A DNA stretch of 28,125 bases from Coemansia sp. RSA 922 (GCA_027577415.1 JANBQS010000182.1:1-28125); one strand, 5' to 3'; positions 17,783-26,770 are shown, numbered from the stretch's first letter. The notes: a model not told the origin generated them from the sequence alone. Made by a program: numbers and translations.

Positions 17783-19561
17783 CTACTTTCTCTTGGCATA
17801 TCTCGTAAACACGTCGTAGTAAAGCATGTTTAGTACTTCGTCTTTGATTTCGTCGAGAATCGTCAGCGTCAACTGGCTCCGGCCTAGCCTCTCGCGAATA
17901 CGCAACACCATAGATGAGGGCAGGCTGACGGCGGTGTACGAGTTAGAGTTGACAAAGACGCTAAAGATAGCGACCAGCTTGTCCATAGAGGCAACAGGGA
18001 AGGGTGTAACCTCGCTGAGATCGTATTGCGGGTAGACAGCAAGCGCAGTCTCGAGGATGCTTACAGTAGGCGGTGTCTGAAGGCGCAGCGACTTTGAGTG
18101 CGGGTATGCGCGGTTAGCCATAGCCAGATAGCCAATGCCGCCGTCAATGTTGTTGGCCATGCGTGCCATATATGACGACTCGAGTTGATCAACGTCCTCG
18201 CGCCACATGTCCTCGGAGCCCAGAGCAATGACAGTGAGACCCTTGAGCACTTGATACTCGTCTATGAACGCGGTCATCTCGGAGCAGAAGCACGACGCAG
18301 CAAAATCACAGAAGAAGCGGTACTCGTAAGGGTCAGCCAAAATGCTGTTGAACTCGGCACGCTTACCCAAGTGACCGTCCTCGCCACCAGCGCCGGCAAT
18401 GGCGGCAGACATGGTTGCGCCCATACCGTTGGCACCGTGCATGCGCATCATGACATCGCGCGAGTGACGGATGGCAGCCCACAGAGGAAGCACCAGCGAA
18501 ACCGTATGCAGAACAACAGCACACAGCCATGTAAAGAACCAACCGGACCAAGAATGCGCAACACTGAGCAGAATCGTCTCCCACAGCACAGTGAGAACTA
18601 CGCACAGACCTCCGGCAATAATCGATATTATCAAATCGTTACGAATACCGTACGCATCTTTGAGCGACCAGCACTTGATAAGTAGCACTGGCAGAATCAA
18701 GACGGCGTAGATGGCGATAATGGCGGTCACAGGCATAAAACCCCACATCATGGAGCACATCTTGTTCATGGGCGAAATGCTGAACTGTTTGTTGACGATG
18801 TTGATGGCCAGGGACATTAGGCACGCAGCCATAAAGTTGAGCAGGACGAATATGGTCAACGACCGGTTCGTGACAAACCGCTGCAGCCGAGTGTACTTTT
18901 GTAGGCGACGGTATATCTTTGAATCAGGTCCGTTGTCAAGACGCACTAGCGACGCGTGGCGCTCTGCTCTGCTGCTACCAATATCCGCGGTATGTTTCTT
19001 TTCGTTAAGAACCATGCCCTGCGTCGACTCGTTGTGTCCAAAGTCGGTAGTGCTGTAGATACTGGTCTGGCTGCCGCTGCGATGAAGCCTGGGGCCATCC
19101 TCTTGGCGCAAGTAATCGAGGTTGCTGTGCGGAGTCATCGTGCCCTTGAGCGCGGGTGCATTGCTGGTGGCTAGCTTGTTGGTCAAAGTATGCACATTGG
19201 AGACGACAATATGCTGGATGGCACGGGCGGCAATCGACGAGTACACCATCATAAAGCCAATATCGACAAGCCAAAGTCTGAGGAAGCATGGCCAGAGTTG
19301 AATGGCTGTGCTAACCATGGCAGCTGAGCCCATGATAATGCAACCGATAGACTGTAACATGACGAGAGCAACGTTACGCTGAGAGAGACCACTGTGCTTA
19401 TCGCGCGATTTTTGTACAAACATGACAAACGTGAGAATTGCGTAGACCATGTACAATCCGTAGACAGTCAGCACAACACCAGCACGGATTTTGTACTTTG
19501 TAGAATCGGTGGGCCAAAAGTCTTCAATGTCGACTTCCGCGCGTCTGAAAAGTAAAGACAT
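17783..19561 (-). CDS. Seven-transmembrane receptor-like protein with C-terminal RGS domain
   Basis: The 592-residue protein shows seven hydrophobic helices at about 26-49, 64-88, 91-114, 234-256, 270-295, 308-332 and 341-364, with a short N-terminus and a long Ser-rich cytoplasmic loop (~115-230) between helices 3 and 4. The C-terminal ~405-590 reads as an RGS domain: a start like DPYEYRFFCDFAASCFCSEMT, then FVNSNSYTAVSLPSS and the typical end EVLNMLYYDVFTRYAKR. RGS domains accelerate GTP hydrolysis by G-alpha. The combined plan is that of fungal 7TM-RGS receptors (GprK-like) and plant RGS1, so a plasma-membrane regulator of G-protein signalling is likely. The asparagine in the usual VNLDS motif is Ser here (VSLPS), which some active RGS proteins share. 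An ~85-residue insert (~441-525) enlarges the domain. The ATG has A at -3. The codons just after it contain TTTTCAG, so an upstream exon cannot be wholly excluded. Ligand unknown. Confidence 0.85.
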   Translation of the reverse strand: MSLLFRRAEVDIEDFWPTDSTKYKIRAGVVLTVYGLYMVYAILTFVMFVQKSRDKHSGLSQRNVALVMLQSIGCIIMGSAAMVSTAIQLWPCFLRLWLVDIGFMMVYSSIAARAIQHIVVSNVHTLTNKLATSNAPALKGTMTPHSNLDYLRQEDGPRLHRSGSQTSIYSTTDFGHNESTQGMVLNEKKHTADIGSSRAERHASLVRLDNGPDSKIYRRLQKYTRLQRFVTNRSLTIFVLLNFMAACLMSLAINIVNKQFSISPMNKMCSMMWGFMPVTAIIAIYAVLILPVLLIKCWSLKDAYGIRNDLIISIIAGGLCVVLTVLWETILLSVAHSWSGWFFTWLCAVVLHTVSLVLPLWAAIRHSRDVMMRMHGANGMGATMSAAIAGAGGEDGHLGKRAEFNSILADPYEYRFFCDFAASCFCSEMTAFIDEYQVLKGLTVIALGSEDMWREDVDQLESSYMARMANNIDGGIGYLAMANRAYPHSKSLRLQTPPTVSILETALAVYPQYDLSEVTPFPVASMDKLVAIFSVFVNSNSYTAVSLPSSMVLRIRERLGRSQLTLTILDEIKDEVLNMLYYDVFTRYAKRK

Positions 19562-19806
19562 TGTGTGTACAGGTCAGGAGATAAAGATATAGAATAAAGA
19601 AAACCCCTGTAAAAGGGGGGACGTACGGCGGGTAGAATAGCACAAAATAACAATGAATAAAAAATAAAGAGGGAAAAATGGCAAAGCGATTGACTTCTGA
19701 GCTTGCTGCGCTGAGCGCAGCGGCGTCAGTGGGGGGACCGCTCACATATATATGCATACAGGTACATCAGTCGACGTTTAACACTCCGCGTCAATGCAGT
19801 TGCAAT

Positions 19807-19835
19807 GGGGCGGGTGGGGAAGGGGGGAGGGTGGG
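19807..19835 (+). other. G-quadruplex-type G-rich tract
   Basis: Six G runs of 3-6 are separated by spacers of only 1-2 bases over 29 bp, far exceeding the minimal four-run G3 rule. It lies about 245 bp upstream of the receptor ATG, on the strand opposite to that gene, so the receptor's coding strand carries the C-rich partner. Confidence 0.7.
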
Positions 19836-21023
19836 ACGACAAATCTGGATTCAACTAGACTTGCACTCCAAAACCGGTGTCTTTGTGAAACGGCAATTGT
19901 CCCTCCCATCCCTAAAATACGAGGGGGAGGCGCCTGCATCGCTCAATATCTCTATTAGGCGGTAGATTAGCAACAAACAAAAAAATATAATGGCCCAGCT
20001 TTTTTACTTTCGGTGTTTGTATCGTTCCAAGGTATTTTTTTTCACGAGGCGTGGTTGCCAAAAAAATACAAAAATGTGTCCGCAATTAAGCGCGCATAAG
20101 AAAAAGCATTATGTGCGTGGAGGGATCGCTAAATTGCACAACCCAAAAACAGGAAAAATAACCCACAGTCTAGAACGAAAGCTTTTGTGTGGACAGTCCA
20201 AACTGTGACACCGCTCGGTCGTGGCAATAAGAAACGGGGGACTCACGCCTTGTAGATCCTATATTTTTTATTGCCCAGCCCATCCTATCCGCATGCCTTG
20301 CTTGTTCCAGTATCAGTGTGGAAAAAAGGAAAGAAAAACCTCCGTGGTCTACTTGCTTTTGCGCTGACCCTGGGGCACTTTCAATTCTCTCGCCACAATA
20401 TCCGGCTCAATATTGCCACCCTCCCCTTTTTTGTGTGGGCTGGCTGGAGAGAGAGGGGCGTCATTCTGTTGGCCTAGCCCCAACTATACAGGTCTTGGGT
20501 GCAGGTAGCAATGCTCGGGATAATTACTGTGTCGAATCTCCAACTCTTCAAGTAGATGTCGCCATAGAAAATCGGCGATCACCAGCTGTTCTATCGAACA
20601 TTCGATACCACGTAAATCACAATAATAATGTGGAACATGTAAAGGAAGTGGTTGAACACATGGATGCAAGCTAGATAAGAGATTGGGTGGATGAATTGAT
20701 ATGCTTGATGCTGGTGCTTATTTGCAAACTAGTTATAAAACTTTTGGCCGGGTAATGACAAATTTTCCCCACCTCATGCTTTTTTTTGCGTGGCTAAACC
20801 AGAAACTGACAGGCTTTTTATATTTCGATAATGTCCGCATGGCCACATACATAAAAAAAAACTTGCCATTGTCTGATGCAGCTCAAACTGCATGGAAGTG
20901 CATGACTCGGCTCGACTTCTGAAACCCTAATCCGCAAACATTTGGCTCAGACGATTTTTTGTTCAATTGTTTCTCAGCATTTCCGCAGCCATCACGCTTG
21001 TTGTCTTCTGGCTGCGGGAAGAA

Positions 21024-21029
21024 TATAAG
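21024..21029 (+). promoter_or_regulatory. TATA-like box of the F-box gene
   Basis: TATAAG lies 118 bp upstream of ATG 21142 and is followed by a CT-rich, T-run leader. Confidence 0.4.
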
Positions 21030-21141
21030 GTGGCCTCTATCGTCGCCAGGGTTCTCACATCAAACTTGCATCTCTCTTTACCCCCTCTCCACTTTTTGAA
21101 ATACCTTTTTTTTCTTCTTTTTTTTTCTTCACTACGCAAAC

Positions 21142-22884
21142 ATGATGCTGTCGCCGCCGTTCACGCTTCTGCCACCGGCTCAGGTGCTTCCTTACCACAT
21201 TGTCGCCTCCATTGCGCAGTACATTGAGCTGGGTGCAGCAGAGACACCGTCAGCCATAAAGTCTGGCAGCATTAGAATTCCCATTCCGTCCAAGGAGCTT
21301 GCCCCACTTGCCGCCGTATGTCAGAGCTGGCGTTCTGTAGTCGACCCGCTAATATACCGAGTGGCTGCGCATTGCACGTCTAGCGGCAAGCCATACATAT
21401 ACACCAATACGCATCTCCCCAAGCTCAGTGTCGCAGTCGAGCGTCAGAAGCAGCACCTGGTCAGACAGCTCTATCTCTTTATCGACTTTTCCAAGCTATT
21501 TACTGCGGAGAGTCTTTTGTCGTTTATGGATTTCGTCGAAACCACATGCGGCGAGATGCCAAGCGTCTTTAAGCTGGCGCTGATACCGACGTATAGCGAG
21601 TCTAATTATTTATGGCACACTCCTTCGGATGAGGAGGTCGCGGCATTAATGGATATCTCGACTGCGATGGAAAAGTTTTTCAAGTGCGTCCGCCACCTAA
21701 CACCCAACGCTCGCATAGTCACTGCTAGCCACGGCTCGAGCTATAGGTCCTATCGTAGGGCAGTCAAGGATCACGACCACGCCATAGCGCTGCTTCCAGC
21801 TATGTTTGCCGAGCGCACAACGCAGCTAGTAGTTGACCACGTCAATTTGTCGAGACCGCAGCTGGACAAGCTAGTGCCTGGCATGCTGCGCAGCATTTCT
21901 ATCACCGGATACAAGGGTCCGCAGTGCCACATCGAGCTTATCCAGCGGCACGCGCCTTGGCTGGAGCGGCTGGAGCTTGTCGGCTTTACTGTGCATGCAA
22001 TCGTCAAGCTTACTTGGGGCCACACGCCTACCAGCACGCGCTTGTATCCGCGGCTCAAGAAGCTAAACATCGCGTCGGTTGTGGGCATGAGGACGAATAA
22101 GATGCGCCAGCCAACTGTCGACCCGTTCCCCGCACTGGAGGTGCTCGACTGTCAGACGTGCTTCCCGTTCACGACGCCTGTTGTTCTGGAGGGCGGGCAG
22201 TCTCATCTACGCGTGCTCAAGCTTCGCATGGACACTACGCTATTCGGCATCATGGAGAGCAATGGACTCTTGCGCTCATCGTCGTATAAAAAGCTTGAGA
22301 TAATCTCGTTGGGATGGGCCGAGCGCAGTGCCTTTGGAAGACAAGAGCATTCGGAGCGTATGTTGCTAAAGTCGTTTGAAGTCGGCGCACAGACACAAGT
22401 TTTATACGCGAACCGGTTAACTATTCCTGACTTTGACGTGGTTTTGCCCAAGATCCAGTTCACGAACACTTTGCGCGTATTGGATTTCCAAGAGACTGCC
22501 TTGACGATAGCGCAGGCAGTAGAGCTGCTGAGTGGGTTTCCTAAGCTGCGTGAGGCTAGTTTGTTTTTGCGCGAAGCTCCTGGCGACAGATCCAAGCGTA
22601 TGCCAACGCCTGAAGAGGTCGCTCAGTTTAACAAGCGCTTTATCGACTGTCAGTCTTCGGTTATGTTTTTGGATATCTGCAAGACTCAGTTTACAAACTC
22701 TCGGCGTTCTGGCGAGTATATCGTTATGATGACTGATGTTATGCCTAGTATTACGCGTGTGCGTATAAAGTGCTCGACAAGGACTCGCTCGTCGCGTGTG
22801 CGTAATGGTATCAAGTTTGCCTTGCAGCGGTCTATTTACAAAAACAAACGTGTACAAGACGTTCAGTTTGCTGCTGACGAGTGA
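21142..22884 (+). CDS. F-box-like / leucine-rich-repeat-type protein
   Basis: The 580-residue soluble protein has an N-terminal F-box-like pattern: LPYHIVASIAQYI (residues ~16-28) and, after a short insert, LAPLAAVCQSWRSVVDPLIYR (~53-73), the usual position of the Skp1-binding helices. The rest consists of irregular LRR-like units (for example LERLELVGF, LKKLNIASV, LEVLDCQTC, LRVLKLRMD, LRVLDFQET, LREASLFLR). Proteins of this plan serve as substrate adaptors of SCF ubiquitin ligases, and large divergent families of them occur in Kickxellales-type fungi; the substrate cannot be predicted. There is a tandem ATGATG start, and I chose the first. No signal peptide. The stop lies only 56 bp from the stop of the convergent membrane-protein gene, so their 3' UTRs probably overlap. 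Confidence 0.7.
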   Translation: MMLSPPFTLLPPAQVLPYHIVASIAQYIELGAAETPSAIKSGSIRIPIPSKELAPLAAVCQSWRSVVDPLIYRVAAHCTSSGKPYIYTNTHLPKLSVAVERQKQHLVRQLYLFIDFSKLFTAESLLSFMDFVETTCGEMPSVFKLALIPTYSESNYLWHTPSDEEVAALMDISTAMEKFFKCVRHLTPNARIVTASHGSSYRSYRRAVKDHDHAIALLPAMFAERTTQLVVDHVNLSRPQLDKLVPGMLRSISITGYKGPQCHIELIQRHAPWLERLELVGFTVHAIVKLTWGHTPTSTRLYPRLKKLNIASVVGMRTNKMRQPTVDPFPALEVLDCQTCFPFTTPVVLEGGQSHLRVLKLRMDTTLFGIMESNGLLRSSSYKKLEIISLGWAERSAFGRQEHSERMLLKSFEVGAQTQVLYANRLTIPDFDVVLPKIQFTNTLRVLDFQETALTIAQAVELLSGFPKLREASLFLREAPGDRSKRMPTPEEVAQFNKRFIDCQSSVMFLDICKTQFTNSRRSGEYIVMMTDVMPSITRVRIKCSTRTRSSRVRNGIKFALQRSIYKNKRVQDVQFAADE

Positions 22885-22940
22885 AAAGCTATTTGTGTTT
22901 ATATTTATATTCTTTATCCATATTATATTTTTTATATATC

Positions 22941-23354
22941 TCAAGCAATAATACTATTGTTTATTCTATTGTTGCTAATTGTGTCTCGATACACTACTCG
23001 TTCAGGTGTGGAAATCGTTGAACTACAAGAGGTTCCGCGAAGTGTGTCTGAGGGTGACAATAGTTCATTGTAGTCGGGCAGGCCATCTTCGCGCTGAGAC
23101 GAGTATTTTGGTAGTGGTTCCGAGTGTCTGTTTTCGATATCGCCTGCGCGATCTCTGTTAGAGAGTTGGTGGCGGCGGCAGCGATCGAAAACGGTCCAAA
23201 CCGCGATACACAGAAATAATCCAATCAGTATCGAAGACCAAATTATATGTATCCAAGCACGATGTTTATAACTGCAAACGCCGTTAGCATCACAGCCCAA
23301 GTCCTTTTGCGATAGTGCTTGCTGGAAGCGAGCGTTTGTGATCATATCATTCAT
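22941..23354 (-). CDS. Single-pass membrane protein with two LPxY motifs
   Basis: From the first true ATG (23354, A at -3) the protein has 137 residues. A short N-terminal part with two cysteines (C21, C27) is followed by one membrane helix at ~34-55 and then the basic stop-transfer patch DRCRRH. This predicts N-outside, C-cytosolic topology. The tail is hydrophilic and Ser/Asp-rich, with LPKY (81-84) and LPDYNE (92-97). LPxY is a known variant of the PPxY motif bound by WW domains of Nedd4/Rsp5-type ubiquitin ligases, so a role in recruiting such a ligase to a membrane is plausible but is inference. A longer frame starting upstream would need a TTG start. The 3' end converges with the F-box gene. 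No family name recognised. Confidence 0.55.
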   Translation of the reverse strand: MNDMITNARFQQALSQKDLGCDANGVCSYKHRAWIHIIWSSILIGLFLCIAVWTVFDRCRRHQLSNRDRAGDIENRHSEPLPKYSSQREDGLPDYNELLSPSDTLRGTSCSSTISTPERVVYRDTISNNRINNSIIA

Positions 23355-23810
23355 TATCTTGCAAGTAAAATGAAAATATAGGGCTGCGATAAAAAAGGAA
23401 AGAGAGTGAAGCGCAAAGAACAAGCTATCTTAAATAGCTAGGGGATTTTTTATTTGCTATGAATATCAATGTGCATAATGCATCACGCCTCTATGCTATG
23501 CGCTATAATGCAAAAAATAAATAAATAAAAATGAACATTTATTTTTTGATCTGCCTGGTTCGGGGGGTCCGAGTCTAGATCATGTTTTCGAAAAAAAGCG
23601 CGAGAAATTGGCTCAGTACAATGTACTCTTTTGACACACCGTTATTTCAGACACGCGCATACATGATGCAGGTCTACCACATGTCATCACCAATCACAAA
23701 TAATAATAAAAACCACGCTTGTACTATTATGCCTTTCAAATACACAAAAACCTATTGGGACAATTGAGTTTTAGCCATTATCATCCTTTGCTCTCTACAT
23801 GTTCAATTGA
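23355..23810. other. AT-rich intergenic region
   Basis: No gene supported. The plus-strand 61-codon frame at 23582-23767 is low in coding character. An AGCTAT/ATAGCT inverted repeat occurs at about 23423-23439, and an AAATAAATAAATAAA run lies near 23514-23529. Confidence 0.4.
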
Positions 23811-23817
23811 TATAAAA
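23811..23817 (+). promoter_or_regulatory. TATAAAA box (upstream one of a pair)
   Basis: TATAAAA lies 69 bp upstream of the small His-rich ORF (23880) and 187 bp before the second TATA box at 23998. It may start a separate or longer transcript. Confidence 0.35.
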
Positions 23818-23879
23818 ACACGACGAATTCCCTGCGATAATAGAGAGATATCTGACACAACAAGCAGCTGTTGCGAGTC

Positions 23880-24002
23880 ATGAGTCTAACGGCGGATCTT
23901 CTCACTCATCAGCATCAAGATCTCCATCTCCACGGTGACACTCATCACCCATCACAAAGAACAAGTGCACTGGCTCCACAGACCAGGCCGTCACAGCTAT
24001 AA
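23880..24002 (+). CDS. Tiny His-rich ORF (40 aa), possible micro-gene or upstream ORF
   Basis: ATG 23880 to TAA 24000-24002. The peptide has seven His between residues ~10 and 24 (for example HQHQDLHLHGDTHHP), which suggests a metal-binding peptide if it is made. It sits 69 bp after a TATA box, and its stop codon lies within the next TATA box (23998-24004). If transcription starts at the first TATA box, this would be an upstream ORF for the thioredoxin-like gene. No family recognised. Confidence 0.25.
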   Translation: MSLTADLLTHQHQDLHLHGDTHHPSQRTSALAPQTRPSQL

Positions 24003-24004
24003 AA
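23998..24004 (+). promoter_or_regulatory. TATAAAA box of the thioredoxin-like gene
   Basis: Perfect TATAAAA, 151 bp upstream of ATG 24149, followed by a long CT-rich leader. Confidence 0.5.
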
Positions 24005-24148
24005 CCCAACATTTCTCCCTGTAGCTTTTCCTTACAAATAAAACCTTTTCAATCATATATATACTTTTGTAAACACTCTTTTCACTTGTAACACAGCTTT
24101 TCTCTGGTTCATTTTTTTTACCACATCAGCTATCGTGACTTTTATATC

Positions 24149-24469
24149 ATGGCCGTAATCCAAATCAAGGACGTGGATGAACTTCGCAACTATATCGATA
24201 CACACAGTCGAGTGGTTGTATATTATACTTCTCCTCAGTTGAGGTCGTTTAGAGTAATGAGAGGAGAGCTTGACGATTTGTCAACAAAGCACAAAGCTAT
24301 AAAGTGTCTCTTGGTAGATGTCGACGCTACGCCATTTGCTCTTATTGGCAAAGACATTGTACTGTTGCCAGTATTCAAATTCTTTAAAGAACACAGTGAA
24401 GTCTGCTATAATGACACTGACTCTCTCTGGGGCCTTCACCACGCGTTCGAGAGATTGGCAGCCCAATAA
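24149..24469 (+). CDS. Thioredoxin-fold protein lacking the CxxC active site
   Basis: The 106 residues follow the thioredoxin layout. An N-terminal helix (VDELRNYIDTHS, 9-20) leads into strand VVVYY (22-26). The turn that normally carries W-C-G-P-C reads PQLRS here (29-33). Then come a helix, strand LLVDVDA (54-60) where thioredoxins have LDVDE, and LLPVFKFFK (72-80) with the cis-proline at 74, followed by the C-terminal helix LHHAFERLAAQ. The only cysteines (53, 86) are not in the active-site position, so it cannot work as a classical dithiol reductase. A binding or regulatory pseudo-enzyme is more likely. No signal peptide, so probably cytosolic. The ATG and TATA box are well placed. The fold call is from pattern reading only. 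Confidence 0.7.
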   Translation: MAVIQIKDVDELRNYIDTHSRVVVYYTSPQLRSFRVMRGELDDLSTKHKAIKCLLVDVDATPFALIGKDIVLLPVFKFFKEHSEVCYNDTDSLWGLHHAFERLAAQ

Positions 24470-24965
24470 GCCTCTGAGTGTAGTTCCTTGTATCCACTGT
24501 GATCTTAATATAAATCTGAGTTTGCTCCTAGAACCGTATCAATTGTAAACACTCTAAGGCGGGGTCTCGACATTAGTCTTGGTCGAGCACGTTCGAATAA
24601 AGGTGAGAAATCTCATTTTAATTTGGGTTTAAATCAAGAGCAAGCATGGGCAAAAAAAAATAGGCCCAAAGTAAATAATCATTATAGCGGCTCCAATCTG
24701 CACTGAATTTATTGCGCATCGGGACTAGGCCAGGTTCATCAACCCCCCACATGGCGCATCTATTAGCCCTTTAAAGAGCAAAAATATAATAACTGCGGGG
24801 GAAGTGATTGATCAGCGGCTAGCCCACTGCCCAGATCTTTTATTTGTTTCACTTTCCAAGCAGTCTAGATTGCAGCGATAAAAAATATCTAGCCAAACGA
24901 CTTTGAGGCAAGACAAAAAGTTAGCAAAGCTCAAGAAGGAAAAAAGAACGGCATTCAGAGACACG
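24470..24965. other. Intergenic region
   Basis: No gene seen. TTAATATAAAT (~24504-24514) may serve as a poly(A) efficiency-type element for the thioredoxin-like gene. I tested a GTTCGAATA motif near 24590 as a tRNA B box and rejected it. Confidence 0.4.
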
Positions 24966-24972
24966 TATAAAT
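24966..24972 (+). promoter_or_regulatory. TATA box of the GPI-protein gene
   Basis: TATAAAT, 169 bp upstream of ATG 25135, followed by a C/T-rich leader. Confidence 0.45.
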
Positions 24973-25134
24973 GTGCAAATGTAGGCCTCCCTAGTTCCCA
25001 CTCCCCCGACCTCAGAATCCAATTATATATTTCTTTCTTTCAAACGCAGAACCCCCTTTCACCTCGCTTGATACACACGCTACACACCTCCGTCTTAACG
25101 CTAACCTCGGCTACTAACAATCCTTAATTTTACA

Positions 25135-25410
25135 ATGCAGTCCTTCACCGTCGCCATTGCCGCCATTGCCGCCGTTGCCATTGCTGACAAGCCAGCTGCC
25201 TATGGCACCCCCTACGCAGCTGCGCCAGTTGCTCAATATGCTGCTCCTGCACCAGTTGCTGCCTACGCCGCTCCCGTAACAGTTGTTCAGAACGCGGCGA
25301 CTGTGGAACCAACGGTTACAGTCACTGTTACTAATGGCGCTTCTTCCAACGTCTTCTCGCTTGGTGCCGCTGCCTTGGCTGGCACCCTTGCGCTGGCTTC
25401 ATTCATGTGA
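25135..25410 (+). CDS. Small secreted Ala/Pro/Tyr-rich protein, probable GPI-anchored wall protein
   Basis: The 91-residue protein has an N-terminal signal peptide (MQSFTVAIAAIAAVAIA, likely cut after residue 17). Next comes a low-complexity Ala/Pro/Tyr region (~18-48) with repeated YAAP units, a Thr/Val stretch (TVTVTVTN, ~60-67) suited to O-mannosylation, small residues NGASSN as a candidate omega site (~67-72) and a hydrophobic C-terminal tail (~73-91). That is the layout of a GPI-anchored cell-surface or wall protein. Alternating GCC/GCT/GTC codons look like those of a well-expressed gene. The ATG is preceded by CTACTAAC and followed by CAG, which mimics a branch site and acceptor. With no donor upstream I keep the ATG as start. 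No enzyme domain. Confidence 0.72.
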   Translation: MQSFTVAIAAIAAVAIADKPAAYGTPYAAAPVAQYAAPAPVAAYAAPVTVVQNAATVEPTVTVTVTNGASSNVFSLGAAALAGTLALASFM

Positions 25411-26763
25411 AGAACCTACATGACATAATCGGCTGATAAAGAGTCTTTGCTCTACTTTTTTGTTCCTTGTCTTTGAACAATAATATACCATTCAGCCATT
25501 TAATGATAGAGTCTGATACTTTTAAAGTCCTGAGCATAATTAGAATGTGCAGGTTAGTCATGAATTGTTATTCCGACTAGAGTCAAGTACCACCTGGCAT
25601 TAAATTACCAATGACACGCACACGTACACAACATACAAGTGGTTGTTGTCATTGTAATTAAATTTGTGAATATCTAAATAATCTAGGTAGTAAATTACAG
25701 AGTGACTTACAAAGTCGTTCTTGCAACGTTTTATTCCTTATACATGGCCTACTTTTTAAAGTAGTCGTCACCAGCATCACGCACTTTGCAGCACTGGTGT
25801 GCCCATCACCCAACCAGCTCAGTATAAAAGTGCTCTGGAATTTTATCAAGGGCGTTGTTCCAGCCACAAATCACACTGTGTGCTGTCGGGTTATTGCGAC
25901 GTGGCATCTGTTTTTTTTTTTCAACCAGGGGAAGAATAAGAAGTTGCATGGAGACAGATCCGGAGAGTAAGGAGGCGCCGCTATTTGCTGGTATACCTGT
26001 TTTCCTTATTCACTTTTCCAGCCTTGTAAGATTTCGATAGTCAATGGTGATATCCAACATTTACGTTTTGCGACTTGACCAATACCATTGTGATCAACGG
26101 CCTTGTGACCAATGATATTCGGAGTTTGTTGCTGCACTCACAGACTACCACCCTATTTAAAGGTCAGTGTCCCAGCAACCATGGAGTAGCTTTTTCCATT
26201 ACCTTTGTTTTCATAACTTTTATTTATTATTTAAACATGATATAAGGACTGGTGCACTTTTGACATTCTGCCACTATTGAAATTACACATTCTAGAACTG
26301 CAGATACTTTTTTTGATGAAGATGCATGGCTCCCCTTGTTATCCACTCATGCCAGTGACATCATTTTTAGGTGGATTGGGCCTTTTCTTGCCAGTCTACC
26401 ACCATCCCCAACAGCAAAATTGGGGGCAGCAATAACATCATCAAGCCTCTACATTTCTTTGGCTCAGAGGCTGTGCAATAAAGCAACTAGCACGTTGATT
26501 TGCTTTGAAGAAAGAAAACAGCAGACAGGCCAACTCAGAATTCACGACACTTCCAATAGTTGTGCCAAAAAAAGTTGATGATGCACTGACATCATAAAGT
26601 ATCCATTTTCTCTGAGGCAAAGAAAGCGCTGTAAATCTGTCTCACTGTTGATTTGCTTTAAAGAATGAAAGCATCTATGCTGACAGTCTAGCATGGAATC
26701 TCCAACACAATTTTTCAATCCTAGCTTACCCAAGTGCAAAATGGGTTGTCTTCCACCATTTGC
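25411..26763. other. Intergenic region; CpG content drops after about 26.12 kb
   Basis: No firm gene. A TATAAAA at 25823-25829 precedes a short ATG frame at 25950. From ~26125 CpG becomes very rare (three seen up to 26940). The poly(A) region of the GPI-protein gene lies at the left end (ACAATAATATACC near 25479-25491). Confidence 0.45.
26494..26670 (+). repeat. Direct repeat pair, 24-bp unit
   Basis: Copies start at 26494 and 26647. They share GTTGATTTGCTTT, and about 22 of 24 positions match overall. TGACATCAT also occurs twice nearby (~26356 and ~26587), suggesting an old diverged duplication upstream of the interrupted gene. Confidence 0.45.
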
Positions 26764-26770
26764 TATAAAA
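26764..26770 (+). promoter_or_regulatory. TATAAAA box of the LTR-interrupted gene
   Basis: TATAAAA is followed by a T/C-rich leader and ACAACAACAGCAACC, then ATG at 26899 (135 bp downstream). A three-codon upstream ORF (ATG 26891) overlaps that start. Confidence 0.4.

Larger units (their letters stand above)
19562..21141. other. Divergent intergenic region between the receptor and F-box genes
   Basis: About 1.6 kb without a convincing gene; the plus-strand frames at 19990-20208 and 20318-20674 look random. It holds the receptor's 5' leader, with a small CCCCT/AGGGG hairpin at about 19604-19618, the G-rich tract at 19807-19835, and the promoter of the F-box gene with long T runs just before its ATG. 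Confidence 0.5.

Noticed and set aside
19535..19561. TTTTCAG inside the first codons of the receptor gene, as a splice acceptor
   Set aside because: The ATG has a good context and gives a short N-terminus normal for 7TM-RGS proteins. No upstream exon was recognised.
24561..24620. tRNA-like B box GTTCGAATA
   Set aside because: The last B-box position is A rather than C, there is no A box at the right distance and no acceptor stem. I found no tRNA, rRNA or CRISPR array in the window.
25112..25140. TACTAAC followed by an AG at the GPI-protein start, as an intron end
   Set aside because: No GTAAGT/GTATGT-type donor is visible between the TATA box and this site, and the ATG gives a textbook signal peptide.
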